Source: an uncultured Selenomonadaceae bacterium (GTDB lineage: Bacteria > Bacillota > Negativicutes > Selenomonadales > Selenomonadaceae). Taken from it: a stretch of DNA of 19,377 nt. The stretch spans positions 1 to 19,377 of the forward strand of contig CACZOL010000216.1 of the NCBI GenBank assembly GCA_902782705.1, read 5' to 3'. Shown piece by piece: positions 1 to 7,958 of this stretch. Numbering within the stretch: position 1 is the stretch's first letter; each line of letters starts with the position of its first letter. The translations under genes were made by a program, and so were the position numbers. The notes beneath the pieces are model-generated. The model worked only from the letters and a program-made list of their open reading frames with translations. It was not told the DNA's origin and searched no databases.

Positions 1-2118
1 GATGCAGGTTCCCTGATTCGAGCGCAGATACTTCTGGAGCCTGTACGAATCCAACTCTCCGTCTTCCGCGCGAACGTCGATCCTGTCTGCAGAAACATAT
101 TCAACCGTGCCTGCTCTGCGGGCGAGCACCATGACGCCCGAGTCACAGGCCGCCTTGTACTCCATGCCTGTTCCGACCAGCGGTGCCTGCGTCTTCAAGA
201 GCGGCACTGCCTGCCTCTGCATGTTCGCACCCATCAAAGCACGGTTCGCATCATCATTTTCAAGGAACGGAATCATCGCCGTCGCGATGGAAACGACCTG
301 CTTCGGCGACACGTCCATATAATCGACGCGGTCGCGCCGCGCGAGGACGGTCTCTTCATGATGACGCGCTGTGACGCGTTCGTTCTTGAACCAGTTATTT
401 TCATCGAGCGGCTCATTCGCCTGCGCGATGGTGATGTTGTCTTCCTCATCCGCCGTCAGATAGCGCACTTCGTCCGTCACGCATTTGTTTGCCTTGTCGA
501 CTTTGCGGTACGGCGTCTCCATGAAACCGAACTGATTGATACGTGCGTAGTTGGACAGGGAGCCGATCAGTCCGATGTTCGGACCTTCCGGCGTCTCAAT
601 CGGGCACATACGCCCGTAATGGGAATTGTGCACGTCTCGAACCTCGAAACCAGCGCGCTCACGCGACAGGCCGCCCGGACCGAGCGCCGACAAACGACGT
701 TTATGCGTAAGCTCAGACAGCGGATTGTGCTGATCCATGAACTGCGAGAGCTGAGACGAACCGAAAAACTCTTTGATAGCGGCGACCACAGGGCGAATAT
801 TGATCAGCGCCTGCGGCGTGATCACATCGACGTCCTGAATCGTCATACGCTCGCGCACAACGCGCTCCATACGGGAAAGACCAATGCGGAACTGATTCTG
901 CAAAAGTTCTCCGACCGAGCGCACGCGGCGATTGCCCAAATGGTCGATATCGTCCGTCGAGCCGATACCATCCACGAGATTCAAAAGGTAATTAATGGAC
1001 GCCATAATATCGCCGCGAGTAATCGTCCGATAATGATATTCGAGCGTCGGCGAGCAAAGCATCTTGATACGCGGCCTGTCCTCAAGCCCGGAACGGATAT
1101 AAAGCGCGACGTCCCCGTCTTCACCAAAGATCGCGCTTTCACGTTCCGCGCTCACCGCCTCGAGCATCGACTCATCGACGACGACGTCCGCGGGAACGAC
1201 GACTTCTCCCGTCTCATGGTCGACCAACGGCTCTGCAAGCACATGTCCGAGCAAACGCCGCTTCCAACCAAGCTTTTTCGTCAGCTTGTAACGTCCGACC
1301 GTCGCGAGATCGTAGCGCTTCGGATCGAAGAACAGCGACCGCAAAAGCTGCTGCGCGTTGTCCACCGTCGCGAGTTCGCCGGGACGCAGTCTGCGATAAA
1401 TCTCACGCAGCGCGTCTTCTTTCGTCGGCTCTTTTTCCTTTTCACGATCCACTTCGCGTTCCAGCGTCGAACGAATCAGCGGGTGATTATCAAAAAGTTC
1501 CAGTATCTCTTCATCCGTCGAGTAACCGAGCGCGCGGACAAGAACCGTCACGGGCAATTTGCGCGTGCGGTCAATGCGCACGGACAAAACGTCGCTGACG
1601 TCAGTCTCCAGCTCAATCCAAGCACCGCGGTTCGGAATCACCGTAGCCGCATACAACTTTTTACCGGACGGATCAATCGTTTCATTATAATAGGCGCCGG
1701 GCGAACGAACGAGCTGGCTGACAATGACGCGCTCCGCACCGTTGATGATAAACGTGCCCGTATCGGTCATCAGCGGGAAATCACCCATAAAGACTTCCTG
1801 CTCCTTGATCTCACCCGTCTCCTTGTTGGCCAAGCGAACAACGACACGAAGCGGCGCGGCATAAGTCACGTCGCGCTCTTTACATTCTTCAAGTTCATAT
1901 TTAGGTTGTCCGAGGGAAAAATCCTCAAACGAAAGCACGAGATTTTCCGTAAAATCCTGAATCGGAGAAATATCGCGGAATATTTCACGCATCCCTTCCT
2001 GCATGAACCATTTGTAGGAATTGCGCTGAATGTCAAGAAGATGCGGCATCTCCATGACTTCTTTGATTTTGGCGTAGCTGTACCTGGTTCTTTTGCCCAC
2101 CGACACAGGATTAAACAT
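1..2118 (-). CDS. rpoB: RNA polymerase beta subunit, N-terminal 706 codons (runs off the window)
   Basis: This encodes the beta subunit of core RNA polymerase, which with beta-prime forms the active centre. Translation from ATG at 2118 gives MFNPVSVGKRTRYSYAKIKE, a typical Firmicute RpoB start. Later come the beta lobes, the fork region with LTHKRRLSALGPGG, and RDVHNSHYGRMCPIETPEGP. The rifampicin cluster lies at about 670-762 (from GSSQLSQFMDQHNPLSEL onward, about residue 453). The Gln, Asp, His and Ser positions usually mutated in resistance are unchanged there. The reading frame is open to base 1, so the C-terminal part is outside the window. The ribosome binding site AAGGAGTG (2128-2135) is 9 nt from the start. 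The gene upstream on the same strand is a 3D-domain protein, not rplL as in the usual rplKAJL-rpoBC arrangement. A strong promoter at 2434-2462 serves it. Confidence 0.98.
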   Translation of the reverse strand, partial: MFNPVSVGKRTRYSYAKIKEVMEMPHLLDIQRNSYKWFMQEGMREIFRDISPIQDFTENLVLSFEDFSLGQPKYELEECKERDVTYAAPLRVVVRLANKETGEIKEQEVFMGDFPLMTDTGTFIINGAERVIVSQLVRSPGAYYNETIDPSGKKLYAATVIPNRGAWIELETDVSDVLSVRIDRTRKLPVTVLVRALGYSTDEEILELFDNHPLIRSTLEREVDREKEKEPTKEDALREIYRRLRPGELATVDNAQQLLRSLFFDPKRYDLATVGRYKLTKKLGWKRRLLGHVLAEPLVDHETGEVVVPADVVVDESMLEAVSAERESAIFGEDGDVALYIRSGLEDRPRIKMLCSPTLEYHYRTITRGDIMASINYLLNLVDGIGSTDDIDHLGNRRVRSVGELLQNQFRIGLSRMERVVRERMTIQDVDVITPQALINIRPVVAAIKEFFGSSQLSQFMDQHNPLSELTHKRRLSALGPGGLSRERAGFEVRDVHNSHYGRMCPIETPEGPNIGLIGSLSNYARINQFGFMETPYRKVDKANKCVTDEVRYLTADEEDNITIAQANEPLDENNWFKNERVTARHHEETVLARRDRVDYMDVSPKQVVSIATAMIPFLENDDANRALMGANMQRQAVPLLKTQAPLVGTGMEYKAACDSGVMVLARRAGTVEYVSADRIDVRAEDGELDSYRLQKYLRSNQGTCI

Positions 2119-2427
2119 GAAACCTTTCACTCCTTATATTTGAGGTCGACAACACAAAGAGAAGCGTGCAAAACAGAAAAGGAGACACCGAAATAACCTT
2201 CGATCAAGTGTTTAAATCGAAGATTATCATCGCTGCAGTTTCGCGAATCGACGCAATAATCATATCGCGGCAATCCGCATGAAACACGAAAAGACAAGGC
2301 CTTTTTCCCGTTCAAAACCTTGCCTGTCAGTGTTTCCCTATTCCATTCTGTACGTTATCGTTCATATTCCATTGACCCACGCGATCATTTTTCGGATGGC
2401 AGGAAATATATACTTCACTTTCTGCAA
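2119..2427 (-). other. Long rpoB 5' leader, about 310 nt, with two hairpins
   Basis: No convincing gene lies between the 3D-domain gene and rpoB; the stretch is the predicted rpoB leader. Reading the minus strand, one 7-bp stem pairs GGCAAGG with CCTTGTC (one G-U pair) around 2294-2326 and is followed by TTTTCG, like a weak terminator or attenuator. A second perfect 7-bp stem, CTTCGAT with ATCGAAG, lies at 2198-2204 and 2216-2222. A 62-codon frame starting at TTG (2315) ends in a TGA inside the rpoB ribosome binding site (2127-2129). It has no good ribosome binding site of its own and no recognisable domain, so I do not call it a gene. Whether the leader regulates rpoB is inference. Confidence 0.5.
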
Positions 2428-2433
2428 TTTTAT

Positions 2434-2462
2434 ATACTACCATATACAAAATTTCATGTCAA
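2434..2462 (-). promoter_or_regulatory. Strong sigma-A promoter for rpoB
   Basis: On the minus strand the -35 box is a perfect TTGACA (2457-2462), the spacer is 17 nt, and the -10 is TAGTAT (2434-2439). The -10 is preceded by TGG, giving an extended TGnTAGTAT. It starts about 30 nt after the stop codon of the 3D-domain gene. I see no intrinsic terminator between the two, so readthrough from upstream would add to this promoter. The flanking DNA is AT-rich. Predicted transcription start is near 2427. Confidence 0.85.
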
Positions 2463-2492
2463 TAAAACAATTAGAAATTCTGCGAGTTTCGC

Positions 2493-3176
2493 TCAAGGAT
2501 ATTCTATAATGTAGATTTCCAGTTCTTGACGGCCGAACTCGATCGCCTCTTCATGGGTGTCAAAAGCAACGTCGATGATATTGCCGACAATTGCGCCGCC
2601 CGTATCCTCTGCGATAGCCTCGCCATATCCGGGAATATATACGCGGGTTCCGATGGGAATAAAGGAAGGATCAACCGCGATAACGCCGTGACGCACGGGC
2701 GTCCCGCTGGCAGTGTACGGCCCGTTGCCCGGGTCGTAGGCGCTGTAAGCAGTCGCGGAAACGTAGATAGCCCTTCCTTCCTGCATCGCTTTTTCAAGAA
2801 CTTCCTTATCGTGAGCCGCCTTTTTCTTCGCGGCCTCACGCTCCGCCTTTTCCCTGGCTTCCGTTTCTTTTGCCGCTTCCGGCGCTTTTTTCAAGTCTTT
2901 CCGTTTCAGCTCTCTTTGCGTGATCGGTCCGCAAATACCGTCCACTTCAAGATTGCGGTCACGCTGAAAGCGACGCACCGCCGCCGCCGTTTCTTTATCG
3001 AAAACGCCGCTCGGCTTTCCTTTCAAATACTCCAGATCGATGAGCGTTTGCTGCATCGCTCGCACCGCTTCGCCTCGGGAGCCTTCCCGAAGCAACGCCG
3101 CCGCAGCAAAAGCCGTCTGTCCGACAAAAAAAACAATGAGGAATGCCGCCGTCAATAAAGAAACGCTTCGCTTCAT
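2493..3176 (-). CDS. Secreted peptidoglycan-binding / 3D-domain protein
   Basis: A 227-residue exported protein with probable cell-wall activity. Residues 1-26 form a signal peptide (MKRS, then a hydrophobic stretch ending TAFAAA). Residues 29-92 are a PG_binding_1 domain (GSRGEAVRAMQQTL, GVFDKETAAAVRRFQ, DGICGPIT). Residues 95-135 are a Lys/Glu/Ala-rich, probably helical linker. Residues 138-227 are a 3D domain named for three conserved Asp residues, seen here in AVDPSFIPIGT (D169), EDTGG (D191) and NIIDV (D202). Relatives include YocH/YuiC-like proteins with a double-psi barrel related to MltA lytic transglycosylases. Muralytic activity is inferred from the family. The ribosome binding site AAAGGAGG (3184-3190) is well placed. 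The gene begins 40 nt after thrC and is probably cotranscribed with it. Confidence 0.9.
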   Translation of the reverse strand: MKRSVSLLTAAFLIVFFVGQTAFAAAALLREGSRGEAVRAMQQTLIDLEYLKGKPSGVFDKETAAAVRRFQRDRNLEVDGICGPITQRELKRKDLKKAPEAAKETEAREKAEREAAKKKAAHDKEVLEKAMQEGRAIYVSATAYSAYDPGNGPYTASGTPVRHGVIAVDPSFIPIGTRVYIPGYGEAIAEDTGGAIVGNIIDVAFDTHEEAIEFGRQELEIYIIEYP

Positions 3177-3216
3177 CTCGTTTCCTCCTTTAATTTGCGG
3201 AGATACCGATTATCTA

Positions 3217-4707
3217 TTATCGTTTTGCAAAAGCAAGCACTTCGTCCCGCATGGCTGCTTTGTCGCAATTCGTATCATGAATCGCCTGCGCGTCTCTCAT
3301 CGAAGCGAGCCCCTTCGGCGCGGTTGTTCCGCTCTTCGATTCCAGACGTTCCAACAATACGAACGGATCGCCTGTCGCATCTTCGCCCAGCGCCTCCAGC
3401 ACGCTGCCGCTGAATTTATACGGACTCGCAGTGGAAACGACGACCATCGGTCGTTCGTCGTGCGTTCGCCGACGATATTCATTGGCGACCGTCCATGCCA
3501 CCGCCGTATGCGTGTCGAGTACATAATGCTCAGCCTCGTAGACCTCACGAATCGTCGCTTTCGTCTTCTCGTCGTCGGCCCAACCCGCCCAGAAATAATT
3601 CTGGAATCGCTGAATCATCCCAACGCCGGCGTCGTAGCGACCCTCTGTCGCAAGCGCCTCCATCCAGCCCCGCACGCCGCTGGGATCGCCGGTCATGTGG
3701 TAAAGCATCCGCTCCACGTTGCTCGAAACGAGGATGTCCATCGACGGCGAGATCGTCTTGTAAAAGTCGCGATTCTTGTCGTAATAGCCCGTCTGTAAAA
3801 AATCCGTCAACACATTGTTCTGGTTCGACGCACAAACGAGCTTCCCGACAGGCAAACCCATCTGCCGCGCGTAAAAGCCCGCGAGGATATTGCCGAAATT
3901 TCCCGTCGGCACCGTGAAATTGAGCGGATCGCCGTTTTTGATGGTTCCCGCTTTCACGAGGTCGGCATAAGCGCTGAAATAATAGACAATCTGCGGTACG
4001 AGCCGTCCCCAGTTGATCGAGTTCGCCGAAGAAAGGCGCACGCCCGCCTCGGCGAGCTTCTTGGCAAAAGCCTCATCGCCGAAAATCTCCTTGACGCCAC
4101 CCTGCGCGTCGTCAAAGTTCCCCTTGACCGCGACCACGGAAACGTTCTTGCCCGCCTGCGTCGCCATCTGAAGACGCTGCATATCGCTGACGCCGCCGTC
4201 GGGATAAAACACCATGATCTTCGTCTGCGGTACATCTGCAAATCCGGCCAGCGCAGCTTTTCCCGTATCGCCGGACGTGGCAACGAGAATCAGCGTTTCC
4301 TTCGTCTCCCCCGTCTTTTTCAGCGCTTCCGACAACAGTCGCGGCAAAAGCTGGAGCGCCATATCCTTGAACGCGCTGGTTGGACCGTGCCAAAGCTCCA
4401 ACACGGAAAGATCCCCGACGCTCTTGACCGGCGCGACCGCCGCGTCGTCAAATTTTCCGCCGCCGTATGCGCTCTCCACACAGCGGGCAATTTCCTCATC
4501 TGTATAATCCGTCAAAAACAATCCGAGTATTTTTTTCGCGCGATCCGCATAGGAAAGCTCCGTCAGCGACTGCACAAATTCCGCGTCCGCCTTCGGGATC
4601 TCCGTCGGTACAAAAAGGCCGCCGTCACCGGCGATACCTTGCAGGACGGCTTGCGCAGCTTCTACCGCCTCCGCTTTCCCCCGCGTGCTCACATACTTCA
4701 TTTCCAT
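3217..4707 (-). CDS. thrC: Threonine synthase
   Basis: This PLP enzyme converts O-phosphohomoserine to threonine and phosphate, the last step of threonine synthesis. The protein is 496 residues, the length of the long bacterial ThrC class. The N-terminus MEMKYVSTRG and early GDGGLFVP are typical. WHGPTSAFKDMALQLLP carries the Schiff-base lysine (about K114), and ATSGDTGKAALAGF is the phosphate/PLP loop. GNFGNILAGFYA and ASNQNNVLTDF also fit. The start could be ATG 4707 or ATG 4701 (MKYVSTRG); GAGGAAGG just upstream can serve either, and I kept the first. It follows ybaK by 78 nt and precedes the 3D-domain gene by 40 nt on the same strand. No other threonine-pathway gene and no T-box is visible nearby, so any regulation by threonine is not shown here. 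Confidence 0.97.
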   Translation of the reverse strand: MEMKYVSTRGKAEAVEAAQAVLQGIAGDGGLFVPTEIPKADAEFVQSLTELSYADRAKKILGLFLTDYTDEEIARCVESAYGGGKFDDAAVAPVKSVGDLSVLELWHGPTSAFKDMALQLLPRLLSEALKKTGETKETLILVATSGDTGKAALAGFADVPQTKIMVFYPDGGVSDMQRLQMATQAGKNVSVVAVKGNFDDAQGGVKEIFGDEAFAKKLAEAGVRLSSANSINWGRLVPQIVYYFSAYADLVKAGTIKNGDPLNFTVPTGNFGNILAGFYARQMGLPVGKLVCASNQNNVLTDFLQTGYYDKNRDFYKTISPSMDILVSSNVERMLYHMTGDPSGVRGWMEALATEGRYDAGVGMIQRFQNYFWAGWADDEKTKATIREVYEAEHYVLDTHTAVAWTVANEYRRRTHDERPMVVVSTASPYKFSGSVLEALGEDATGDPFVLLERLESKSGTTAPKGLASMRDAQAIHDTNCDKAAMRDEVLAFAKR

Positions 4708-4785
4708 CTTCCTTCCTCAATAAAAAATCTGATGCAAAATTGCCGCGACGGTTTCCCCCCGCTTTGCGAATATGTTACAATACAA

Positions 4786-5280
4786 TCAATCGTGACGATT
4801 CAGCTTCGCCACGGTCGCGCTCGCCGCACGAATCAGGTCGGCAGGCGCAAGCACGATCTGCTCGCCGCGCTTTCCCGCACTGACCGAGATTGTCGATTGT
4901 TTTTCGGCACTGACGTCGATATAGACGGGATACGCTTTTTTCGCACCCAGCGGCGAACAACCGCCGCGCACATAACCCGTCAATCCCAACACTTCGTTCA
5001 GATGCACCATCTCGACGCGCTTGTTGCCGGAAACTGCCGCGAGCTCCTTTAGGTCCAGCTCGCCGTCGCCGGGAATACAGGCCATCAGCACGCCGCTTTT
5101 ATCCCCGCGCACGACCAGCGTCTTGAACACCTTCTCAATCGGCATGCCGACCATTTCCGCCACATGCGTCGCGCTCAGGTCGTCTAGGTCGACGGGGTAC
5201 TCTTTCAATTCGTACGAAATGCCGAGTCCGTCGAGAATGCGCGCCGCGTTCGTCTTCGCGCCGTTTTTCTTTTTCCCCAT
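4786..5280 (-). CDS. ybaK: Cys-tRNA(Pro)/Cys-tRNA(Cys) deacylase, YbaK family
   Basis: A trans-editing enzyme that hydrolyses cysteine mischarged on tRNA-Pro, protecting translation fidelity in the cytoplasm. The protein is about 164 residues, normal for YbaK. It has the KTNAARILD start, EKVFKTLVV with the lysine (K53) that matches the catalytic lysine of the family, GYVRGGCSPLGAKKAYPVYID, and SAGKRGEQI near the C-terminus. I chose ATG at 5280. An in-frame GTG three codons upstream (5289) is possible, and both have only weak ribosome binding sites (GGGA or AAAGAG). It is divergent from nadE, with overlapping -10 boxes at 5330-5342. It is the first gene of the minus-strand run toward thrC. Confidence 0.93.
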   Translation of the reverse strand: MGKKKNGAKTNAARILDGLGISYELKEYPVDLDDLSATHVAEMVGMPIEKVFKTLVVRGDKSGVLMACIPGDGELDLKELAAVSGNKRVEMVHLNEVLGLTGYVRGGCSPLGAKKAYPVYIDVSAEKQSTISVSAGKRGEQIVLAPADLIRAASATVAKLNRHD

Positions 5281-5329
5281 CAAACGCACTCTTTTCCCGT
5301 GATGATTAAACCATGGCTCTTGCCATAAG

Positions 5330-5342
5330 TGATATTATAACA
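5330..5342. promoter_or_regulatory. Overlapping divergent extended -10 elements for nadE and ybaK
   Basis: On the plus strand TGATATTAT (5330-5338) is an extended -10 (TGnTATnAT type) about 40 nt upstream of the nadE start. On the minus strand TGTTATAAT (5334-5342) is a perfect extended -10 for ybaK. The two hexamers, 5333-5338 and 5334-5339, are nearly the same bases read on opposite strands. Neither has a good -35 box at 16-18 nt. Both genes would then start from one partly symmetric element, and polymerase could use it in only one direction at a time. Confidence 0.6.
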
Positions 5343-5374
5343 CAGTCTATTAAACCATGAAAGAAGGCTTTTTC

Positions 5375-7267
5375 ATGCTCCAGATCGCTCTTGTTCAAAT
5401 GCGCGTCATTCCCGGCTTTCCGGACCGCAACACGGAAACGATGCTTCAATACATCGCCGAGGCGCGCGAACGAAACGCCGATCTCGTCATTTTTCCCGAG
5501 ATGGCGATTCCCGGCTATCTTCTAGGAGACACATGGGAGCAGCCGTCTTTTCTTGAAGACTGCGTGGCCTGCGGCGAAGAGATTGTCGCCGCGTCGCGCG
5601 GAATCACAGTCATGTTCGGCAATGTCGCCGTCGACTGGACGAAAAAAAACAACGACGGCCGCGTCCGAAAATACAACGCGTTTTTCACAGCGCAGGACGG
5701 GCGTTTGATCGCACCCGACGATATGCCGTACCCGTTCGCCATAAAAACCCTGATGCCGAATTATCGAGAGTTCGACGACACGCGGCATTTCTTCAGCCTG
5801 CAAAAGCTTGCCCGCGAGCTCGGCGTCACGCCCGAATCCATGATTGCGCCCGTGCGTTTTACCGTGCGCGGCCAGTCGTACGCCGTCGGCTGCCTGCTCT
5901 GCGAAGACGGCTGGAGCGACGATTATGAGCTTTCTCCCATGGAAATCCTTTGCAAAAAAACGCAGCCGGATTTTTTCGTCAACATCTCATCTTCACCCTA
6001 TACTCTCGGCAAAAACGCAAAACGCCACCGCGTTTTCAGCCGCCTCGCCAAAGACGCGGGCGTGCCGCTTCTCTATGTAAACAACGTCGGCGTGCAAAAC
6101 AACGGCAAGACCGTTTACACCTTCGACGGCGCCAACGCCGCCTACGACGCGGAGGGCACTCTGCGCGCAGCGGGCGTTCCCTACGCGCAAAAGCTGCAGA
6201 TCTTCAAACTCGAAACGCTCCATGACCAAAAGCCCGTTGCGCCGCCCGAGGAATCCGAAACCGCACACATTTTCCGCGCGCTTTCTTACGGCGTCCGCCT
6301 GTTCCTCGAATCCATCCGCATGAACCGCGTCGTTATCGGCGTCTCCGGCGGCATCGACTCCGCAGTCACCGCCGCATTGTACGCACGTGTGCTTCCCCCG
6401 GAAGACCTCTTGCTCGTCAACATGCCGAGCGTTCACAATTCCGAAACTACAAAAAGCCTCGCCCAACAGCTCGCCGAAAATCTCGGCTGCCGCTACGCGG
6501 TCGTTTCCATTCAGCCGTCGGTAGACCTCACGATCCGGCAGTTGGAAACCGTACCCGTCAAAAATTATTTCGACGACACCATCAGCCAGTTTCGCGTCTC
6601 GTCCTTCGCCGCCGAAAACATCCAGGCGCGCGACCGCTCTGCCCGCGTCCTTGCCGCCCTTGCCGCTACTTTTGGCGGCGGCTTTACCTGCAATGCAAAC
6701 AAAGCGGAAACCACCGTCGGCTACTCGACGCTTTACGGCGACCAAAGCGGATTCCTTGCCGCCCTTGCCGATCTCTGGAAATATCAGGTCTACGACCTCG
6801 CCCGCTATTTAAATGAAGAAATCTACAAACGCGAAGTCATTCCGCAAGCGACCATCGATATCGTGCCGAGCGCCGAGCTTTCCGAGCAGCAGGACGTGGA
6901 TAAAGGGCAGGGCGACCCGCTCGTCTATCCCTATCACGACTACCTCTTCCGCGCCTTCGTCGAACGCTGGCAAAAGGCGACGCCGCAGGACATTCTCGCT
7001 TGGTACGCCGCCGGAACACTGGAAAAGAATATCGGCTGTGCGGAGGGACTTGTCGCCAAACTTTTCCCGACGCCGAAAACCTTTATCGACGACCTCGAGC
7101 GCTGGTGGAACCAATTCTCCGGCCTCGCCGTCGCAAAGCGCATCCAAGCGCCGCCGATCCTTGCCGTCAGCCGCCGCGCATTTGGCTTCGACCATCGCGA
7201 GGCGCAGAACGGCCCGTACTACACGAGAAAATACAAAGCGCTGAAAGCGAAACTATTAGGAGAGTAA
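5375..7267 (+). CDS. nadE: Glutamine-dependent NAD+ synthetase
   Basis: This enzyme amidates deamido-NAD to NAD+ using ammonia released from glutamine, the last step of NAD synthesis. From ATG 5375 it is 630 residues, the size of the two-domain form. The N-terminal nitrilase-type glutaminase has a catalytic Glu in FPEMAIPGY (E42), Lys in AIKTLMPNYREF (K124) and nucleophilic Cys in CLLCEDGW (C176). The C-terminal ATP-pyrophosphatase domain has the P-loop IGVSGGIDSAVTAAL (SGGIDS at 324-329), followed by NKAETTVGYSTLYGD and a RRAFGFDHRE tail. I chose ATG 5375 because AAGAAGG lies 7 nt before it. An in-frame ATG at 5357 has no ribosome binding site and would add six residues. The gene ends 9 nt before the LysE-family gene, so the two are probably cotranscribed. 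Confidence 0.97.
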   Translation: MLQIALVQMRVIPGFPDRNTETMLQYIAEARERNADLVIFPEMAIPGYLLGDTWEQPSFLEDCVACGEEIVAASRGITVMFGNVAVDWTKKNNDGRVRKYNAFFTAQDGRLIAPDDMPYPFAIKTLMPNYREFDDTRHFFSLQKLARELGVTPESMIAPVRFTVRGQSYAVGCLLCEDGWSDDYELSPMEILCKKTQPDFFVNISSSPYTLGKNAKRHRVFSRLAKDAGVPLLYVNNVGVQNNGKTVYTFDGANAAYDAEGTLRAAGVPYAQKLQIFKLETLHDQKPVAPPEESETAHIFRALSYGVRLFLESIRMNRVVIGVSGGIDSAVTAALYARVLPPEDLLLVNMPSVHNSETTKSLAQQLAENLGCRYAVVSIQPSVDLTIRQLETVPVKNYFDDTISQFRVSSFAAENIQARDRSARVLAALAATFGGGFTCNANKAETTVGYSTLYGDQSGFLAALADLWKYQVYDLARYLNEEIYKREVIPQATIDIVPSAELSEQQDVDKGQGDPLVYPYHDYLFRAFVERWQKATPQDILAWYAAGTLEKNIGCAEGLVAKLFPTPKTFIDDLERWWNQFSGLAVAKRIQAPPILAVSRRAFGFDHREAQNGPYYTRKYKALKAKLLGE

Positions 7268-7276
7268 GAGGAACGA

Positions 7277-7891
7277 ATGGATATTGCAACGCTTTCTTAT
7301 TTTCTGCTCGCGTCCGTACTGCTGACGCTGGCGCCGGGACCGGACGTCATGTACCTTTTGGCGAAAAGCCTCGCCGACGGCGCGCGGTGCGGCGTCGCAC
7401 TGGCGGGCGGCCTTGCCAGCGGAGTCGTCGTTCACACAACGCTGGTCATTCTCGGCGTCGCCGCACTGATCCAGAGCTCTCCCCTCGCGCTATCCGTACT
7501 CAAATACGGCGGCGCGCTTTACCTTATTTATCTCGCATGGGGCGCTTTCCATGACAATAGCGAGCTTCGCCTTGCAAGCGCCGGCCCGTCCGAGCGTCTC
7601 CCTGCCCTTTATCGGCGCGGCGTCTTGATGAACGTGCTGAATCCGAAAGTCCTCTTGTTTTTCCTCACATTCCTGCCGCAATTCGTCTCCGCCGACGCGG
7701 AAAACGTCGGTTGGCAAATCGCTTTGCTCGGTTTCCTGTTCAGCGCGCAGGCATTCTTAGTCTTCTCCTTCATCGCTCTCTGCGCCGACCGCTTGCGCCG
7801 TGTCCTGCTCCGAAAAAAAGGCGTCGGCCGTATCCTCAATATCGTACAGGGCGTCGTCCTGCTCCTCATCGCCGCATTACTGCTGTTTTGA
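7277..7891 (+). CDS. LysE/RhtB family amino-acid exporter
   Basis: A 204-residue inner-membrane exporter of the LysE/RhtB superfamily, whose members export lysine, arginine, homoserine, threonine or other amino acids. The family signature LAPGPDVMYLLAKSLADGAR lies in the first membrane region and is followed by GVALAGGLASGVVVHT. About six hydrophobic segments can be seen, with the central NVLNPKVLLFFLTFLPQF, which is also typical. The substrate cannot be told from sequence. A threonine or homoserine link to the nearby thrC is speculation, because thrC is on the other strand and in another transcript. GAGGA lies 5 nt before the ATG. The gene is 9 nt downstream of nadE and ends before the terminator at 7904-7938. 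Confidence 0.92.
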   Translation: MDIATLSYFLLASVLLTLAPGPDVMYLLAKSLADGARCGVALAGGLASGVVVHTTLVILGVAALIQSSPLALSVLKYGGALYLIYLAWGAFHDNSELRLASAGPSERLPALYRRGVLMNVLNPKVLLFFLTFLPQFVSADAENVGWQIALLGFLFSAQAFLVFSFIALCADRLRRVLLRKKGVGRILNIVQGVVLLLIAALLLF

Positions 7892-7903
7892 TACGAACTG
7901 CAA

Positions 7904-7938
7904 AACACCCCGACACAGCCAAGCCGTGTCGGGGTGTT
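7904..7938. terminator. Bidirectional terminator between the exporter gene and lysS
   Basis: A perfect 13-bp inverted repeat, AACACCCCGACAC (7904-7916) and GTGTCGGGGTGTT (7926-7938), encloses a 9-nt loop. A-rich sequence (CAAAA) lies on the left and T-rich (TTCATTATTATT) on the right. It sits between two converging genes and can act for both strands. Confidence 0.88.
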
Positions 7939-7958
7939 CATTATTATTCATATACGCT

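Noticed and set aside
358..2196. 612-codon open frame on the plus strand opposite rpoB
   Set aside because: Its codons are exactly in register with rpoB codons on the other strand, so stops would need TTA, CTA or TCA in rpoB, which this GC-rich gene avoids. The protein is Arg/His-rich with no recognisable domain.
4708..4785. Possible promoter between ybaK and thrC
   Set aside because: TTGATT and several AT-rich hexamers occur, but no pair has acceptable spacing, so I did not annotate it; thrC may be cotranscribed with ybaK.
4735..4785. Run of six C and short repeats after ybaK as a terminator
   Set aside because: No stem followed by a T-run could be found on the minus strand.
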